DNA from: Phoronis australis
Lineage: Eukaryota; Phoronida; Phoronidae
Direction: 5' to 3'
NCBI GenBank assembly: GCA_002633005.1
Contig: NMRA01000298.1
Location: 1 to 64,000, forward strand
Length of the DNA: 64,000 bases
Shown here piece by piece: positions 1-11,247 of this stretch (within the stretch, counting starts at the first letter, position 1; each line of letters starts with the position of its first letter). A program made the position numbers and the translations under genes. A model generated the notes under the pieces. It ran no database searches. It worked only from the letters and a program-made list of their open reading frames with translations, and was not told the origin of the DNA.

Positions 1-9
1 GTTTTTCAG

Positions 10-166
10 ACTCGAGCTATCGGAGATGGCTGATGTTCCGTGTTCATTTTCTGTACAATCAGTCTCAAAGAAGAAAAATGCTGCTGTTCCACCATTTGTA
101 CCCAACCCTTCTACATTACGTCATGTCTTGACGTTCTGCTTTGACATCAGAGCAGTTCCCAAAAAG
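10..166 (+). CDS. MTRR: Methionine synthase reductase, exon (linker region)
   Basis: Open exon that probably begins after the acceptor tttttcag at 2-9 and ends at a gt donor at 167. It translates to a segment starting LELSEMADVPCSF and ending TFCFDIRAVPKK. The ending matches the region of MTRR just before the FAD-binding domain, where other species carry a similar '(W/F)C.(E/D)IRA(V/I)PKK' string. MTRR is the diflavin enzyme that uses NADPH, FAD and FMN to reactivate cob(II)alamin methionine synthase in the cytosol. The exon ends in phase 0 and joins in frame to 763-943. Upstream exons (FMN domain) lie outside the window, so the exact left border is inferred. Cytochrome P450 reductase is a relative, but the later exons fit MTRR better. 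Confidence 0.85.
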
Positions 167-762
167 GTACATTGATTACAATTTTCAAACCCAAAAATAC
201 ATTAATTTGCTGTTTCAATGTTCTTGAATGAATCTCCTCTAACTGCAGTGATCTTTAACTTGCTCGTCTTCATTGGTCATGTCTCAAGTTGCTGTTAATC
301 TGTTGATTAACACTAGCTATGATAACTGGTCTCTGTTCCTCATTCAAGTGAATGTCAAGTAATTTGTTGACCCATCCAATATAGGGTGAGAGCATGCTGG
401 GTGCATAAAACGACCGTCGTGATTGGCCAACTCAACGAATCTCTTCTCAAGCAATAGCAAACTGCTTGTTTGTTGAAAGGTCAGAAAGCAATTCTCACCT
501 CACAAAGGAAACACAGGAGACCAGTTTAACTTCATACACAAATATGTTCATCAAAAGTTTCTTTTTTGATGAAAGGTGGAGCTTCGAGCACTACCAAATA
601 ACTTCTTTCAATATGAATTTGGTTATTTTATTCACGCTATATGCACTTGTTTACAGGGGTCGTGAACGAGCTCTATTTTGTTTTCATTTTACATAGTTTG
701 TGATTGTCCAGTAACTGTTGTCTTTGGTAACTGAACTATAATTCTTTCACTGTCTGTTGCAG

Positions 763-943
763 TCTTTCCTTCGCCTACTGTCAGAGTACACATTGGATGC
801 TCAGGAGAGGCGGCGTTTGCAAGAGTTGTCCAGTCGGCAAGGTGCTGACGACTTCACTCATACCATACGAGAGGCCTCCCTGTCTGTCGTCGGACTCCTG
901 GCAGCTTTCCCGTCGTGCAAACCTCCTGTAGAGCGCATATTAG
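763..943 (+). CDS. MTRR: Methionine synthase reductase, exon (FAD-binding domain, helical part)
   Basis: Begins after the acceptor ctgtctgttgcag and translates SFLRLLSEYTLDAQERRRLQ..., continuing through AFPSCKPPVERIL. The order 'RRRLQELSS.QGA.D', then 'FPSC.PP', is the MTRR pattern inside the connecting and FAD domain. The exon is 181 nt, starting in phase 0 and ending one base into a codon. No GT donor keeps the frame. The only fitting border is attag|gcaagt, a GC donor that gives Glu (g+aa) and continues as ENLPRLLPRPYS in the next exon. The GC donor matches the strong consensus for GC-AG introns. Confidence 0.9.
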
Positions 944-1345
944 GCAAGTTTGAAAGAACAACGACAACACCTGTCACTTAAACAAATCAGCATCAGTCCT
1001 GTAGCATGAGGCAACGCTTGATCAAATCCTTTTTTCATCGTCTTATGATAACGCATGTTCCATTTTGCCTTTCAGCTTGGTGTTGTACTTGTGACTGACT
1101 GGCAACTCAAGGCATACATTGGCACTGTTTCACATACATTTCATAAAACGTTGTCGTCTTGCACCTTGTTACAGTTGTAACAACTTGTCAGAAAGCTTAG
1201 TATAATTAACCAATGCTTCACTTTTTAAAGTCAAAGATGTCCAGTTTCTAGTCATTACAGTGCATGAATTCATTCACCTCTTGCTTGTTAGTAGGTGTAA
1301 GTATGTAGATTTCAAAAAAGTACAATTTCATTTGTTGTTTTCTAG

Positions 1346-1388
1346 AAAACCTTCCACGCTTGTTACCAAGGCCGTACTCCGCAGCCAG
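1346..1388 (+). CDS. MTRR: Methionine synthase reductase, 43-nt micro-exon
   Basis: Short exon between the acceptor ttgttttctag and the donor cag|gtgagt. With one base carried from the previous exon it reads E-NLPRLLPRPYSAA and leaves two bases (ag) that join with t of the next exon to make Ser. 'LLPRPYS' is the conserved FAD-contacting motif of diflavin reductases (RxYS type), where Arg, Tyr and Ser bind the FAD pyrophosphate and flavin. Both phases fit the neighbouring exons, so a chance match is unlikely despite the short length. Confidence 0.88.
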
Positions 1389-1869
1389 GTGAGTTATGGG
1401 GAGTTGGATTGATGTCTGATATGAAGGGAGGATGCTAGAGAAGTGAATTTGACCTTCGACTGGAAAAGTGTTCCTTTTTATGGCTTATTACAATAATTGA
1501 ATGAGAAAACGATAAATTGAAAGGCTGATTAATTTATGTAAACTTTTGCTTCTTGTTGATTCTTTATGAATGCAAATTGTAGAGATTTAAAAGGAATTTA
1601 TGATTAAGAAGGATTATTTTGTTCATAAGCTTGTCTAAATCATATCAATGCTGGACTTGTTCCAACATTGTCTTCAACTCACTGAATTACATTATTCGTT
1701 TAATGTTTTTATGCGCCCTCATATTTATATGTGCGCATTTTGCTGTCATCTCTGTTGCGTCTGGCGTACATGGTCGTATGTCCTAAATCACGTGCTGGAT
1801 TATAATGACGTTTGGGAGATGTGTTCCTATGAAGCTTGTGAGAGGTGCCAATAAGTTTCGAATTGATTC

Positions 1870-3230
1870 ATTTACCACAGACTTTGTCCCCTAGTGTGAA
1901 TGTAAGGTTTTTACATTTGCCTCTGTATTTTTTGTCAATGAGATCCTTGATGGATTTTCATGAAATTTAACAAATAGTTTTCGAGGCAATGACACCTTCC
2001 TGTCTCTGACGGATTTGACATATTCTGTGCCACCTTGTGACACTGATTTAAAGATGGGTTTGACTACTGTGGCGACCCCTAGTGGCAATTTTATTTCTTC
2101 CAAGTTCCTTGATGGATTTTTGTGAAATTTAGCAAAAGGGTTTCTATTGAAGAGAAAATAATGTCTTCATGCTTTTAGAAGGATTTGACATATTCTACAC
2201 CACCTGGTGGCAAATTAAAACTTTTAGAGCTTTGACATCATTTTTGCATCCATAGCTGTATCTCTTTAACTCTTTAGAGTATCTTTGTGAAATGTGGCAG
2301 ATATGATCCTATGGAAATAACATATGCAGACAAGTTCCTGACCAATTCGACTACAGGTGTGCCCCCTATATTTTTCATTTGCCTCTGTATATTTGGTGTT
2401 CATGGATGAATTTTTTTGAAATTTGGCTAATAAGTTTTAATAAGGGGACAACTATGCCTTTCCATTTACGGACAGATTCAGCGTATTTTGCACCACCTTG
2501 AGGCCATTTTTATGATTTTGAGTTTATTTCATTTTAGCGTCTGCCTCTTTATCTACAAAACTTCTCAAAGGATCATTAGGAATTGTAGCAGTTGTCCTGG
2601 TGGCTGGCATTGATTTTTGGATGGATGTGAAAACTGTCACCACCCTCTTTATCAGAATTCCTTAGTGTTTTGCCTTGAACTTTGCCAAATAATTTTCTGT
2701 TGTTAAGATGATATATGTAGCATCTTTCCAATTTGTGATGGATTTGACAAATTCTGCGCCACCTAATGGTCATGTCAATTATTTTTGAGTCTTCTTTTTT
2801 GCTGTCTGCTTGATCTGTATTGACCAAATTGGTCAGAGAATCTTTATGTAAATTGGCAGATGCGTTGCTACAGACATGAGCATGACTGGCTTGGATTTTC
2901 AGATGGATCCAGATACTGTGGTGACATTTTCACATCTGTGACAGTATCTACTAAACCTTGCGAGATTACAGTTTGTCAACTCTATTGCTATTCCTATTAA
3001 CTTGACAACTGATGGATAGATTCGACTACCGCCTTGCCTCTAATGGCAGTTTGTTTTTATAACGTCTGCCTGTGTATCTTTAGTTTCCTTGGGGAAAGTT
3101 GACTAGTAGTCTAGAAAAACGTCAAAGCTTTCTCAAATTGAGACAGGTTTGACTTTAAGTTATTTTGCACCATCTAGTGGCCATTTTTATGATACTAAAA
3201 ACACCATTAGAAGCGTACTGTTTGCAGTTG
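1870..3230. repeat. Diverged, internally repetitive dispersed array
   Basis: MTRR intron sequence built from degenerate repeats of about 120-170 bp. Recurring phrases are 'gatttgacatattctgc', 'caccta(g)tggccattttta', 'gcctctgtatct' and 'tgaaatttggc'. The same phrases recur at 50.4-51.9 kb and 56.6-57.1 kb. No open frame of useful length and no terminal repeats were seen. Likely a non-coding dispersed repeat family. Confidence 0.6.
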
Positions 3231-3338
3231 TGGCATTTCAACACTCTTCATTGCTCTTGTTTTCTTATTTTGTGTGAAACATTTTGCACATCTGACTTTA
3301 ATCGAATTGCTCATGATTGCCAAATAATGCCACTGAAG

Positions 3339-3526
3339 GATTGACTGACTGAGCATTCAATAGGTGGCGCTGATCAAGGTAAAGTGATTGACTGACTCAG
3401 TATTTAATAGGTGGTGCTGATTAAGGTAAAGTGATTGACTGACTCAGTATTCAATAGGTGGTGCTGATCAAGGTAAAATGATTGACTGACTCAGTATTAA
3501 ATAGGTGGCGCTGATCAAGGTAAAGT
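3339..3526. repeat. 47-bp minisatellite, four copies
   Basis: Four consecutive 47-bp units (3339-3385, 3386-3432, 3433-3479, 3480-3526), each beginning gattgactgact and ending caaggtaaa(g/a)t. They differ at only a few positions. The array sits in the MTRR intron about 155 bp before an exon. Confidence 0.95.
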
Positions 3527-3682
3527 GCTCTTTTTGTAATCTGATAGGGTGCGGAAAGTTGTTCACAGACATTGTTGTGTCTGTGGGATAATGTTTGCAT
3601 GTGCAATGGCGACCATTGTTTCACTAGTGCCACCTAGAGAGCTCCTCAGTAGGCTTGTATCAATCATGCTGTTCACTTTCAG

Positions 3683-3821
3683 TTCTCCACTGGTCAGCCC
3701 CGGTGTGTTCAAGTTCCTATTCAATGTTGTCCACCTGCCCAGTGACACCCGTGGTCACAGGAAGGGTCTCTGTACAGGCTGGCTGGAGCGCATGGTTGAC
3801 GAAAATGCTCTACCTATGCAG
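3683..3821 (+). CDS. MTRR: Methionine synthase reductase, exon (FAD domain)
   Basis: Begins after the acceptor gttcactttcag and ends at cag|gtgtgt (phase 0). Translation includes VFKFLFNVVHLPSDT and then GLCTGWLERM. 'G(L/V)CTGWL' is a hallmark of the FAD-binding domain in this family (G-x-C-S/T, which contacts the FAD phosphates), and the Trp-Leu that follows is typical of MTRR. The exon lies just downstream of a 47-bp minisatellite (3339-3526). A longer open frame extends on both sides of the exon, but that flanking translation has no family resemblance and includes the splice sites. Confidence 0.9.
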
Positions 3822-4095
3822 GTGTGTTCTTATTTTGCTTCAATTTTGTATTCTCTGGTAAGCTTGTTAATTATATATTGTTCCATGCTAACTGAAAATT
3901 TTAATTCACTGTTAAACGTTCTCCTGAGGACCATCCTGATAAAAAGCTACACTACAGTAATTATTGTTCTTGACATATTAGTACTTTTAGTTATCAGTTT
4001 CATGGCTTCTTATCGTTGTTGATGTTTTGAGTTTTGTTTCTGTTGTTCATCCGCTACACTTGCGCTCTTAGACATGATGCAAATCGTCGTTACAG

Positions 4096-4214
4096 GTTCC
4101 AGTTTTTAGTCGCAGCCATCAGTCATTTCATCTCCCCGACAACCCGGCCACACCCATCATTATGATTGGTCCTGGCACTGGATTGGCCCCTTTCATTGGC
4201 TTTCTGCAGGAAAG
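4096..4214 (+). CDS. MTRR: Methionine synthase reductase, exon (start of NADPH-binding domain)
   Basis: Begins after the acceptor gtcgttacag and ends at aaag|gttagt with two bases of an Arg codon. It reads [16 protein letters not shown], then [20 protein letters not shown]. 'GPGTG(I/L)APFIGFLQ' is the near-invariant NADPH-binding loop of MTRR and its diflavin relatives, and 'FHLPD' precedes it in MTRR. This is the last MTRR exon recognised. The exons for the 'W.FFGCR' segment, the NADP-ribose site and the C-terminus are not recognisable in the following 60 kb of + strand. Confidence 0.93.
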
Positions 4215-4688
4215 GTTAGTTCTGCTACTTGGTTAATTTTGAATTGATAAACAATGCTGTGTCCATTAAAAGAGCGTGCAATTCACTGGGCTTTGAATTT
4301 GCCTTTTACATAAGGATTTCTTCATTTTTTTTTTTCGGTTTCGGTTTTCTCTTATTTGATTTACAATTTCCTGTTTTTGCACCTCTTTTTATCATTCTTT
4401 TGATTTTTTGCATGCAAATACATTTGTTTCAGTTAAATTTTTTTTTAAACACAGAAAATGTTTATCACACAAGCCCATTTATTTGTGAAGCGATACATCA
4501 CATGGAAAACTGATTTATCACTCTCAATTTTCTCTGTTAAAATTGCTGTTTACAATTGGAGTTAGCTGGTAATTTAAGCTTGAAGATAAGTGTACAGACT
4601 GGAAGCTGACTTAGTTGAGGTTTACACTCTGGGAGGTCTATCTAATCATTAAATCAAATGTCATGATTATAATCAAATTTATTACATG

Positions 4689-5745
4689 TACAGCACACAT
4701 CACGAATTTTTGGCCGACCGGTCGGAAATTGGTCGACGACCGGCCGTCGACCGGTCGGCAAATTAGCCGACCGGTCAGCTAAAAATTAGCCGACCGGCAG
4801 CCGCCCGCAGTGCCGACTCATAAGGCGACCCCACAGCCGACCCTTTAGCCGACCGGCCATCAGACGACCAGCTGGTCGGCTGCTATTGTTAGGCTAGAGT
4901 AGCCGTTGCAGCCGACCGGCCATCAGACGACCAGCTGGTCGGCTGCTATTGTTAGGCCAGAGTAGCAGTTGCGTAATAGGTTGTCAGGCTCATACCACTT
5001 TGCGTGTCGATGCATGTTCGTCTTAGCACAGGGTCAAATAAATTAACCTAGTTTTGCTGTCTCAGTTACATGAGTTCACGTCGGTTGTGTAACACCACTA
5101 CTTCGAAGGTTGAAGGCAAGCGGCATTAGTAAACATTGGATTATGGACAATGCAACAAGTTTTGGATGAAAAACGTGAACGTTTTCTTTACATTTGATCT
5201 TTAATTTCACTCCTGACGTTAACAAATTGTATTAGATCGGTTGCTTCCCGGTCAATACAACGCTGTATAGTCATTTTGTAAACGCGGCTGTTTTTCGCAG
5301 TCTTCGCCCACAATTGATTTTGTTTGTGTAACGCCAAACTGCATCGTTTTTGCGTGTTTTAAGTTATTCACCGGTCTCCTATCACGCGCCCATGATGAAG
5401 GATTAGTGAGTGAGTTGTTACACCGCGAAGAGTTCTCACAACTGGCATTTTATTTTCATAGTATTGACCCGGCGAAATTCACGGTCGAGTATGCCCTAAA
5501 CCCATGGACTTCTACGGCTCTAACTTCGAAATCATACTATGGTTACGATTTCCACGAACTATGGCGGTGACATCAAACAAGGAATGACCACTGTTGAGGC
5601 TACAGCCAATTGTAGCTTTGCGCATTCTGTTTTCATGTGTCGGTGACGCTAAAATCTGGGCTAGTTACATGTACACGTAGGCCCCTATCAGTTGGTCGTT
5701 CACGTTGTTCCAAAAATAAACACTTTCTGTCAACATGGAATTAGT
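4689..5745. repeat. GCCGACCGG-rich repetitive element, copy 1
   Basis: About 1.05 kb that is repeated, in the same orientation, at 44827-46045. The left part holds clustered palindromes such as gccgaccggtcggc that can fold on themselves, and a 63-bp direct duplication (units starting at 4848 and 4911). The remainder aligns colinearly with copy 2 through phrases such as 'gacaat(g/c)caacaagttttggatga' and 'tgcttcccggtcaatacaacgc'. No protein was recognised. Probably a non-autonomous transposon; its exact ends are not defined. Confidence 0.7.
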
Positions 5746-6050
5746 TTTGTGTGGTACCTCGAATGTATGTGCTAGCTCATTTTTGGGGGGTCCCTTTTTG
5801 GTTTCTGCCGGACACATTCCAGAGTGCAATTTGTCTGTCATGGGTCATTCAGTGTTCAGTGCGGTACTATTATTCGTTTAAAATCAGTTTTGGTTGGTAC
5901 CTCGAATATCTAGTCTAGCTCATTTTTTGGGCTGTTTGTAAGGCCCCCAGGGTCACACCCAGAGTGCAGACAACGGCAGACGTCCATTTCTGTATATACT
6001 GAGGTGGACTTTAAATGCTCCCGTGGTCAGATGTTGGTACCTCGTTCATC
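5742..6050. repeat. Two-subunit (~145 bp) repeat, inverted copy at 30.5-30.8 kb
   Basis: Starts of related subunits recur near 5742, 5890 and 6030, each beginning 'ggtacctcg' and most followed by 'tctagctcattttttggg'. The block 5742-6010 matches the reverse complement of about 30530-30820 over nearly its whole length (for example ctttttggtttctgccgg). No coding function was recognised. Confidence 0.65.
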
Positions 6051-7602
6051 TATGCTAAGTGCTCTGGGCTGCCGGTCTATAACCCACGTGGCATCAAGAA
6101 TACTTTGTGGTTTTTGCACGCGGTGAATAAGATATTGGCGACCAAAAGAGTGGACTTAGTATCGTTCGCCAAAGTCATCTTAAATTCCCGTAGACAAGAT
6201 GCATCACAGATATTTATATAGATGTAGCCAGAAGGGATCGCTGAAGAAAGAAAGCGCATTTTAAGTGATAATGTTAAGTGTAAGATGTACTTTGGCGAGG
6301 TGAAAACCACTAATTAGGTGACAGGATTTGGGTTATTTCCTGTTCAAAACACAAGCACTTGAGTTTATCTGTTTTTCCAGCACCACTAACGCCAGACTCT
6401 ACGGTACCAATAATATATAAAAGTTGGATACTAATATAAATTGGTTCCTTCACAATTTGCTACTCAAATGTGCATGGAACTCTACGAAATCAACATCGAA
6501 CACACCTTTGGATACCTCCTTTCCCCTGATCACATCAAATTGCCTTCGAGTGGTGATTAAAAAACAGAAATGTAAAAAACACCAAAATCGCAATTTCAAG
6601 GAAGCAATCTTGTTACGTTCGTGGCAGACGACCATCGTGTACATATCAATTTTTCACAGACGATCCCGAAGCAGTTCCGAAGTTCTGTTTTCCCACGACC
6701 ATAAATGCTGAGTGCCCTCCACACGACTAAGCATCAATTTGAAATATGAAAGTAATTTAAACTCTGGTTTTGTAAAATAAGGTTGTTTATTACCGAAGAA
6801 TCATGGGTAGGTGGCTACACTGTACTTACGTAGGCCTACTGTGAAACCTGGCAGTCGCCGAAAGGTGATTTCTCGTGACTAAACGTGCGATCAGACCTCG
6901 GAAATCTCCGCCCAAAAACCGAGTATTTGTTGTATTTCAGCCAAGAGAAGCACATCCATTGGGGAAATTCGTCAGCTTGTGGTTTAAAATACACTGAGGA
7001 TATTAGTAAAGAAACCGATGGGGCGTATTGTATCCCATGTCCAGCTATCCGAGATGCTACGGTTGCCTATTTCTTTGGGCACGTTGCTGACAAAATTGCA
7101 GCAAGTGAGTTTTGACGGATTTGCTTGTAGCACTATTTGTTACAAATTATCTATGGAATGTAGTTGATGATTCATACAAGCACTGGGTTTTTTTCGAACG
7201 CGACACGTGCAATCTCATTGCAATGTGAAGCATCGCTAAGTGTTATTGGCATTGATGCCGGACTTTTTATTTTGATGACAGATGAAAACTTAATGAGTAA
7301 GATGGATTGTCAGTTCTTTAGATGCTCTCATGGTAGACGCGGATTTTGTGTCCAATGTGCAGTTTTATGTGTAATCATCTCATGCAATTGTCTTCTTTGG
7401 GAAGACTTCGGGGTCTGCTATCAAAGCGACATTGAATGCTTTGCAATGGAAGGGAAATTTATATTAATCATTTTTCAACTCTTTCTTAATTGCAGAACGC
7501 CCGATTTAAGCTACTGTACATTCGGGAGGACTCCTGAGGCCCTCGTCTAGACGTATGGGCGTCACGACGACTGTTCAACACAAAATATTACAGTCCACTT
7601 AC
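6051..7602. other. No supported gene
   Basis: Several short open frames occur on both strands, the longest a 128-codon frame at 7164-7550 (+). None shows a recognisable domain, signal peptide or convincing splice context. The region lies downstream (- strand) of a CTHRC1-like exon. The expected terminal exon of that domain was looked for here and not found. Confidence 0.4.
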
Positions 7603-7804
7603 TTCCTCCGGTTCCATCATGGGTGTTGTCAACAACTACGGTGTTCCAGTGGGCGTAAATACCATTTATGGCGCCAGGGCTAGTGCAATCAAGGCCATCA
7701 AAGCGAATATCGTAGAGCAGTGCGCCATACCCGTACAAGCGAATGTTGGATTGAAACAGAACGCGAATGGCAGTGTCGGTTGCTCTCTTAAAATAGTAGA
7801 ACGT
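7603..7804 (-). CDS. CTHRC1-like domain exon (second CTHRC1 module)
   Basis: On the - strand, an acceptor ctatattccag is followed by an open exon of 202 nt that ends at gaggaa|gtaagt. It reads TFYYFKRATDTAIRVLFQSN and then YDIRFDGLDCTSPGAINGIY. This follows the C-terminal domain of collagen triple helix repeat-containing protein 1 (pattern '..ALRVLF.G..R...CC.RW.FTFNG.EC.GP..I..I.Y'). The exon starts in phase 0 and ends in phase 1, the same as the better-conserved paralogous exon at 15228-15426. The CC pair and the RWYF stretch are replaced (ALLYDIRF), so this copy is diverged. CTHRC1 is a secreted protein linked to matrix and Wnt signalling in vertebrates. The phase fits 10157-10239 upstream. 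The following exon was not found. Confidence 0.72.
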
Positions 7805-10156
7805 CTGGAATATAGCGGGAGAATGTGTGAGGCAAGAAACGGAACAGGGTCACGGTAACCCCAAATTCTTAGCCAAGTTTTGGCTCCTTGAAAAATTTGG
7901 TGGACGAATTCACTAATGTGACAAACATTTCAATACAAATGGCAGTTCTACCAAAGTATAAAAATAGTAATGCAGTTTCACGGCTTGATTAAATACGCTT
8001 TAAAGCCCACCGTTTCGACTGCAAGAATAATTGCAGGCTGTGAGCTAAGCTGACAATCACTCGACTACATTCGAACCTTAAGATGTATGTTGCTTATGCT
8101 TGCTGTGGTTCGTGTGTTTAATCCATCAATGTTGTATTGGACCATTGGTACAGTATACCTTTATAACCGTGCTATTCTAAATAACTTTGTAAATAAACGC
8201 TAAGCAGGTTTCAATCTGGTGTGCGTGACATCCACTTTCGACTGGTGACCTATATGTACATGTACAGCAAGAACTCGGCCAGCCGGCCTAACCGAGTAAA
8301 ACTTCGCGCAAAATTGAACTTTATCAAGAAGTGCAAATTTTATCATGTTTTGGCACGGTTGTCCAGGATCGATATATTGAAGAGTGCACAGGTCTCTGAA
8401 ACACATATCTCTGTTGATTGAGAAAATTTGATCATGAAAAAATTTACGCCGACTGAAAGGGCTACCTTGGTGAATTTTAAACAAGCAAAAATAGCATCAA
8501 AGCACATTACCGTTTGTAGTTTGGTTGAAATGACATATTATCCTAGCTATTTGATTTCTATAGTTCGATAGTTTCAGAATAAATCTCTTAAGAAGCAAAA
8601 TCCTTGGTAACGTTTTTGAGCCAATCTCTCCTATAGCACTTGTCTAGAACCTAGAGCACCTCTTTGTCAATGGAAGGAAGACAGCAAAGCAATTTACAGG
8701 AATACCAAAAATGTTACCCACTTTCTTGGTTTTAAAATAATTACTTTGATAAACCTAATCTTGTAAAATACCTGGGGAGGAAGATAATGACTCCTACTTT
8801 AGAGTGAAATGTCTGAAATGGATGATCTGAAGTTGAAGTGGCGTTAGTGACACAAGGATTGCGAGATATTCATGCGACCCTCGTTGCACTAACGCCAACA
8901 TGATGGTGATGAACCCCCATCGGCTCTTAATCTATTCACATGTGTTAACATCAACCAAGTGAATATCGAGTTGGAGAAATGTACAACACGATACATTCAG
9001 TAGGTGGTGTTCACAAAGAATAATGTCTCTGTTTAATATCGCAATAAATCGAGCGCAATTCTACTAGCAGGACCTTGTTAAACTATAGCCATCAAGCGAA
9101 GTTTGATGAGCAACCTATACACAAGCCTACGGTGTCATCAACCAACTTGAATGTGTAACTTGGCAGAGTAATCAGACCGATCCACGTGCGTTCCCCAAAT
9201 GAATGGACAGGCGACTAAAAAGTGTTCAAGCGTAATGTTCTCGAAATATACATGTATGGACTAGATTGCTTAAGGGCTGCTATTACATGTATGTAATTTC
9301 GAATATGCCATAAATGGAATAAGCACAAGCTCATTTTTATTCCTGAGAATCACCTGTGGACGGTTTTGGAGTAAATTTAAAATGTCAAGGATTTTTGTAT
9401 TAAATACTTTGCAAGGCCAACCATGTATTAATATTGTCGACAACAGGGCCAGTATTTATACTGTTCGTTAGCCCTCGGTAAAAATCACCATATTAAAGCA
9501 AAGTTACAACTGCAAAATGTTGCTATCGCCGATCACCCGGCATCGGGTGGCTAGCGAAGCTAAGGTCTGAAGGATAAAAAGTACTTGTCCAAACATCCCC
9601 ATAATTCACCTACTGTACTTTAGATATTTTTAGTGCTGTTACCGCCGTTTACTTGCTACACTGTGTTTCAAGAGCATGCCCACACCCAACCAGTAACACG
9701 GGATGCTTGAATTTCCGACGATGTGGACCTTTTACCAACAAAAAATGCGGGAGGACTAAAAACGGGATACCAGGTTCGGAGCTGTGAATTGTGCGTTTAT
9801 TCCTTTTAGTGGACTTTTGTCTCGTTATGTCGGACTTTTTGTTTCTCTGAGGCGGACCTTGTTGCCCGTTTCGAGCTCCTCGAGCCACCCCTGGATGCGC
9901 GCATTAAGAGAGATATTCATTTCATTTTTCAGGTCCTTTAGAGCGCAATCCATAAACTTGTTTGTTCTAACCATTTTTACACCAAATTAGTGCGCACCCA
10001 CTGCGTATGCACAACTCGAAACCTTGGACTCGTGTGTTGAAAAGGTTAGCTGCTAGATAAGTCGTCTGTTGACGTATTTGGACTGCTTTGCGTGAGCAGT
10101 CCCACACTTGAGACAGGCAGCTCAAGTGGCTGCTCTCCATTTCCGGTGTTCCTTAC
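7805..10156. other. Intron-like sequence, no gene seen
   Basis: Probably intron of the - strand CTHRC1-like gene. It contains an acceptor-like site and a short Cys-containing frame near 8305-8405 (-), but the phases do not fit the flanking exons. No transposon termini were recognised. Confidence 0.4.
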
Positions 10157-10239
10157 GTAAAGAAGACCTTGGTCCGTATCGCTCTCACTAGTCCACGTGT
10201 ATTGCTTGATATTGAATCTGGATAGTTTCGGACAGGTTC
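10157..10239 (-). CDS. CTHRC1-like domain, first small exon
   Basis: An 83-nt exon on the - strand, with acceptor gattttttcacttcag and donor tac|gtaagg. With the base carried from the FN2 exon it reads G-TCPKLSRFNIKQYTW, then DQGLLY. It corresponds to the start of the CTHRC1 C-terminal domain, where family members have '.NYKQC.W......D.GKI' directly before the 'ALRVLF' segment. Here the Cys after KQ is Tyr. It enters in phase 1 (fits 11248-11415) and leaves in phase 0 (fits 7603-7804). Good splice sites and two matching phases support it despite its small size. Confidence 0.72.
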
Positions 10240-11247
10240 CTGAAGTGAAAAAATCACACACGTCATTTGCTGAAGAATTAACTGTCTTTCCACGAGCATC
10301 AAAAGGTCGACTCTAGTGTCACCGACTCAGATCTTGAAAAAAAAATGCGTGTACATATATCCTGATGGGAAATGTTTTCAACGTGTTTATTTGAATTTTT
10401 GGGCTATTATTTTTGAGTTCGAGCATCGTGATTGTTTAGGACTAAAATATCCCATTTTCTTTTAAAAGGACTCTGTTTGCGAATTTGTTTTAGAACGGGT
10501 TAAACGAATGGAAAAGAAAAAAAATCTTTATTAGGTTTAGCTAGATATTACTCCTCTCTATCCGTTAACCTTTACTGGAGTGCCAGAACTCGACAAATCA
10601 TGATAAAAGCTCGCCTGGTCTCCAGTTACAGCAATACAGCTTTCAGAGTGCTGTTGTCTTTATAACCTAGAATGTAATCAAATCACCAACCCACTGTTAT
10701 CACTAGTAGTAGTAATAGTAACCATTGGAATTGGACACCCAGCTACAAGCCGTTCTAGTAACTGCCAGGATTACTATACTGTACATTCCATCAATTTATT
10801 TTAAGAAACATATGAAAACTTTTCCTTAGGAAATACAGAAAATATCCCAAAACAGGTTATGACATGAGATTGATTTTGCTACAATCAATATGATTTTACA
10901 AAATAACCAGTTGATGTGAAGGTGGTGTATAAATACGGACGTTGTAGTACTTGTCAATAAATACCCTGGTGTTTTACTTCAAACTTTTTAAATTAGTTTT
11001 ATTCATACACTGTTGAACTTGATATTATTTTGGTAAAAGTGAATAAAACATTTTGACTGCTGTATAGTATGCAACGAACTATTTTCTTGTGCAATGGCAT
11101 TTGTCTGTGTAAGTTGGTTAAGCAGACGTCACTATGTCACTCATATAAATTAATGCTATCATTAATGACATTTTATTACATTGTACAGTACAGAAAAACG
11201 TATCTAGACCATCAAAGTTATTGTAAAACTTTCCTCAGGTAAGTTAC

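Noticed and set aside
3549-4022. 157-codon + strand frame
   Set aside because: Only the part 3683-3821 is a real MTRR exon. The flanks are intron with splice sites inside the frame.
7164-7550. 128-codon + strand frame
   Set aside because: No domain, no splice or promoter context, and no repeat or family resemblance. A chance frame is likelier.
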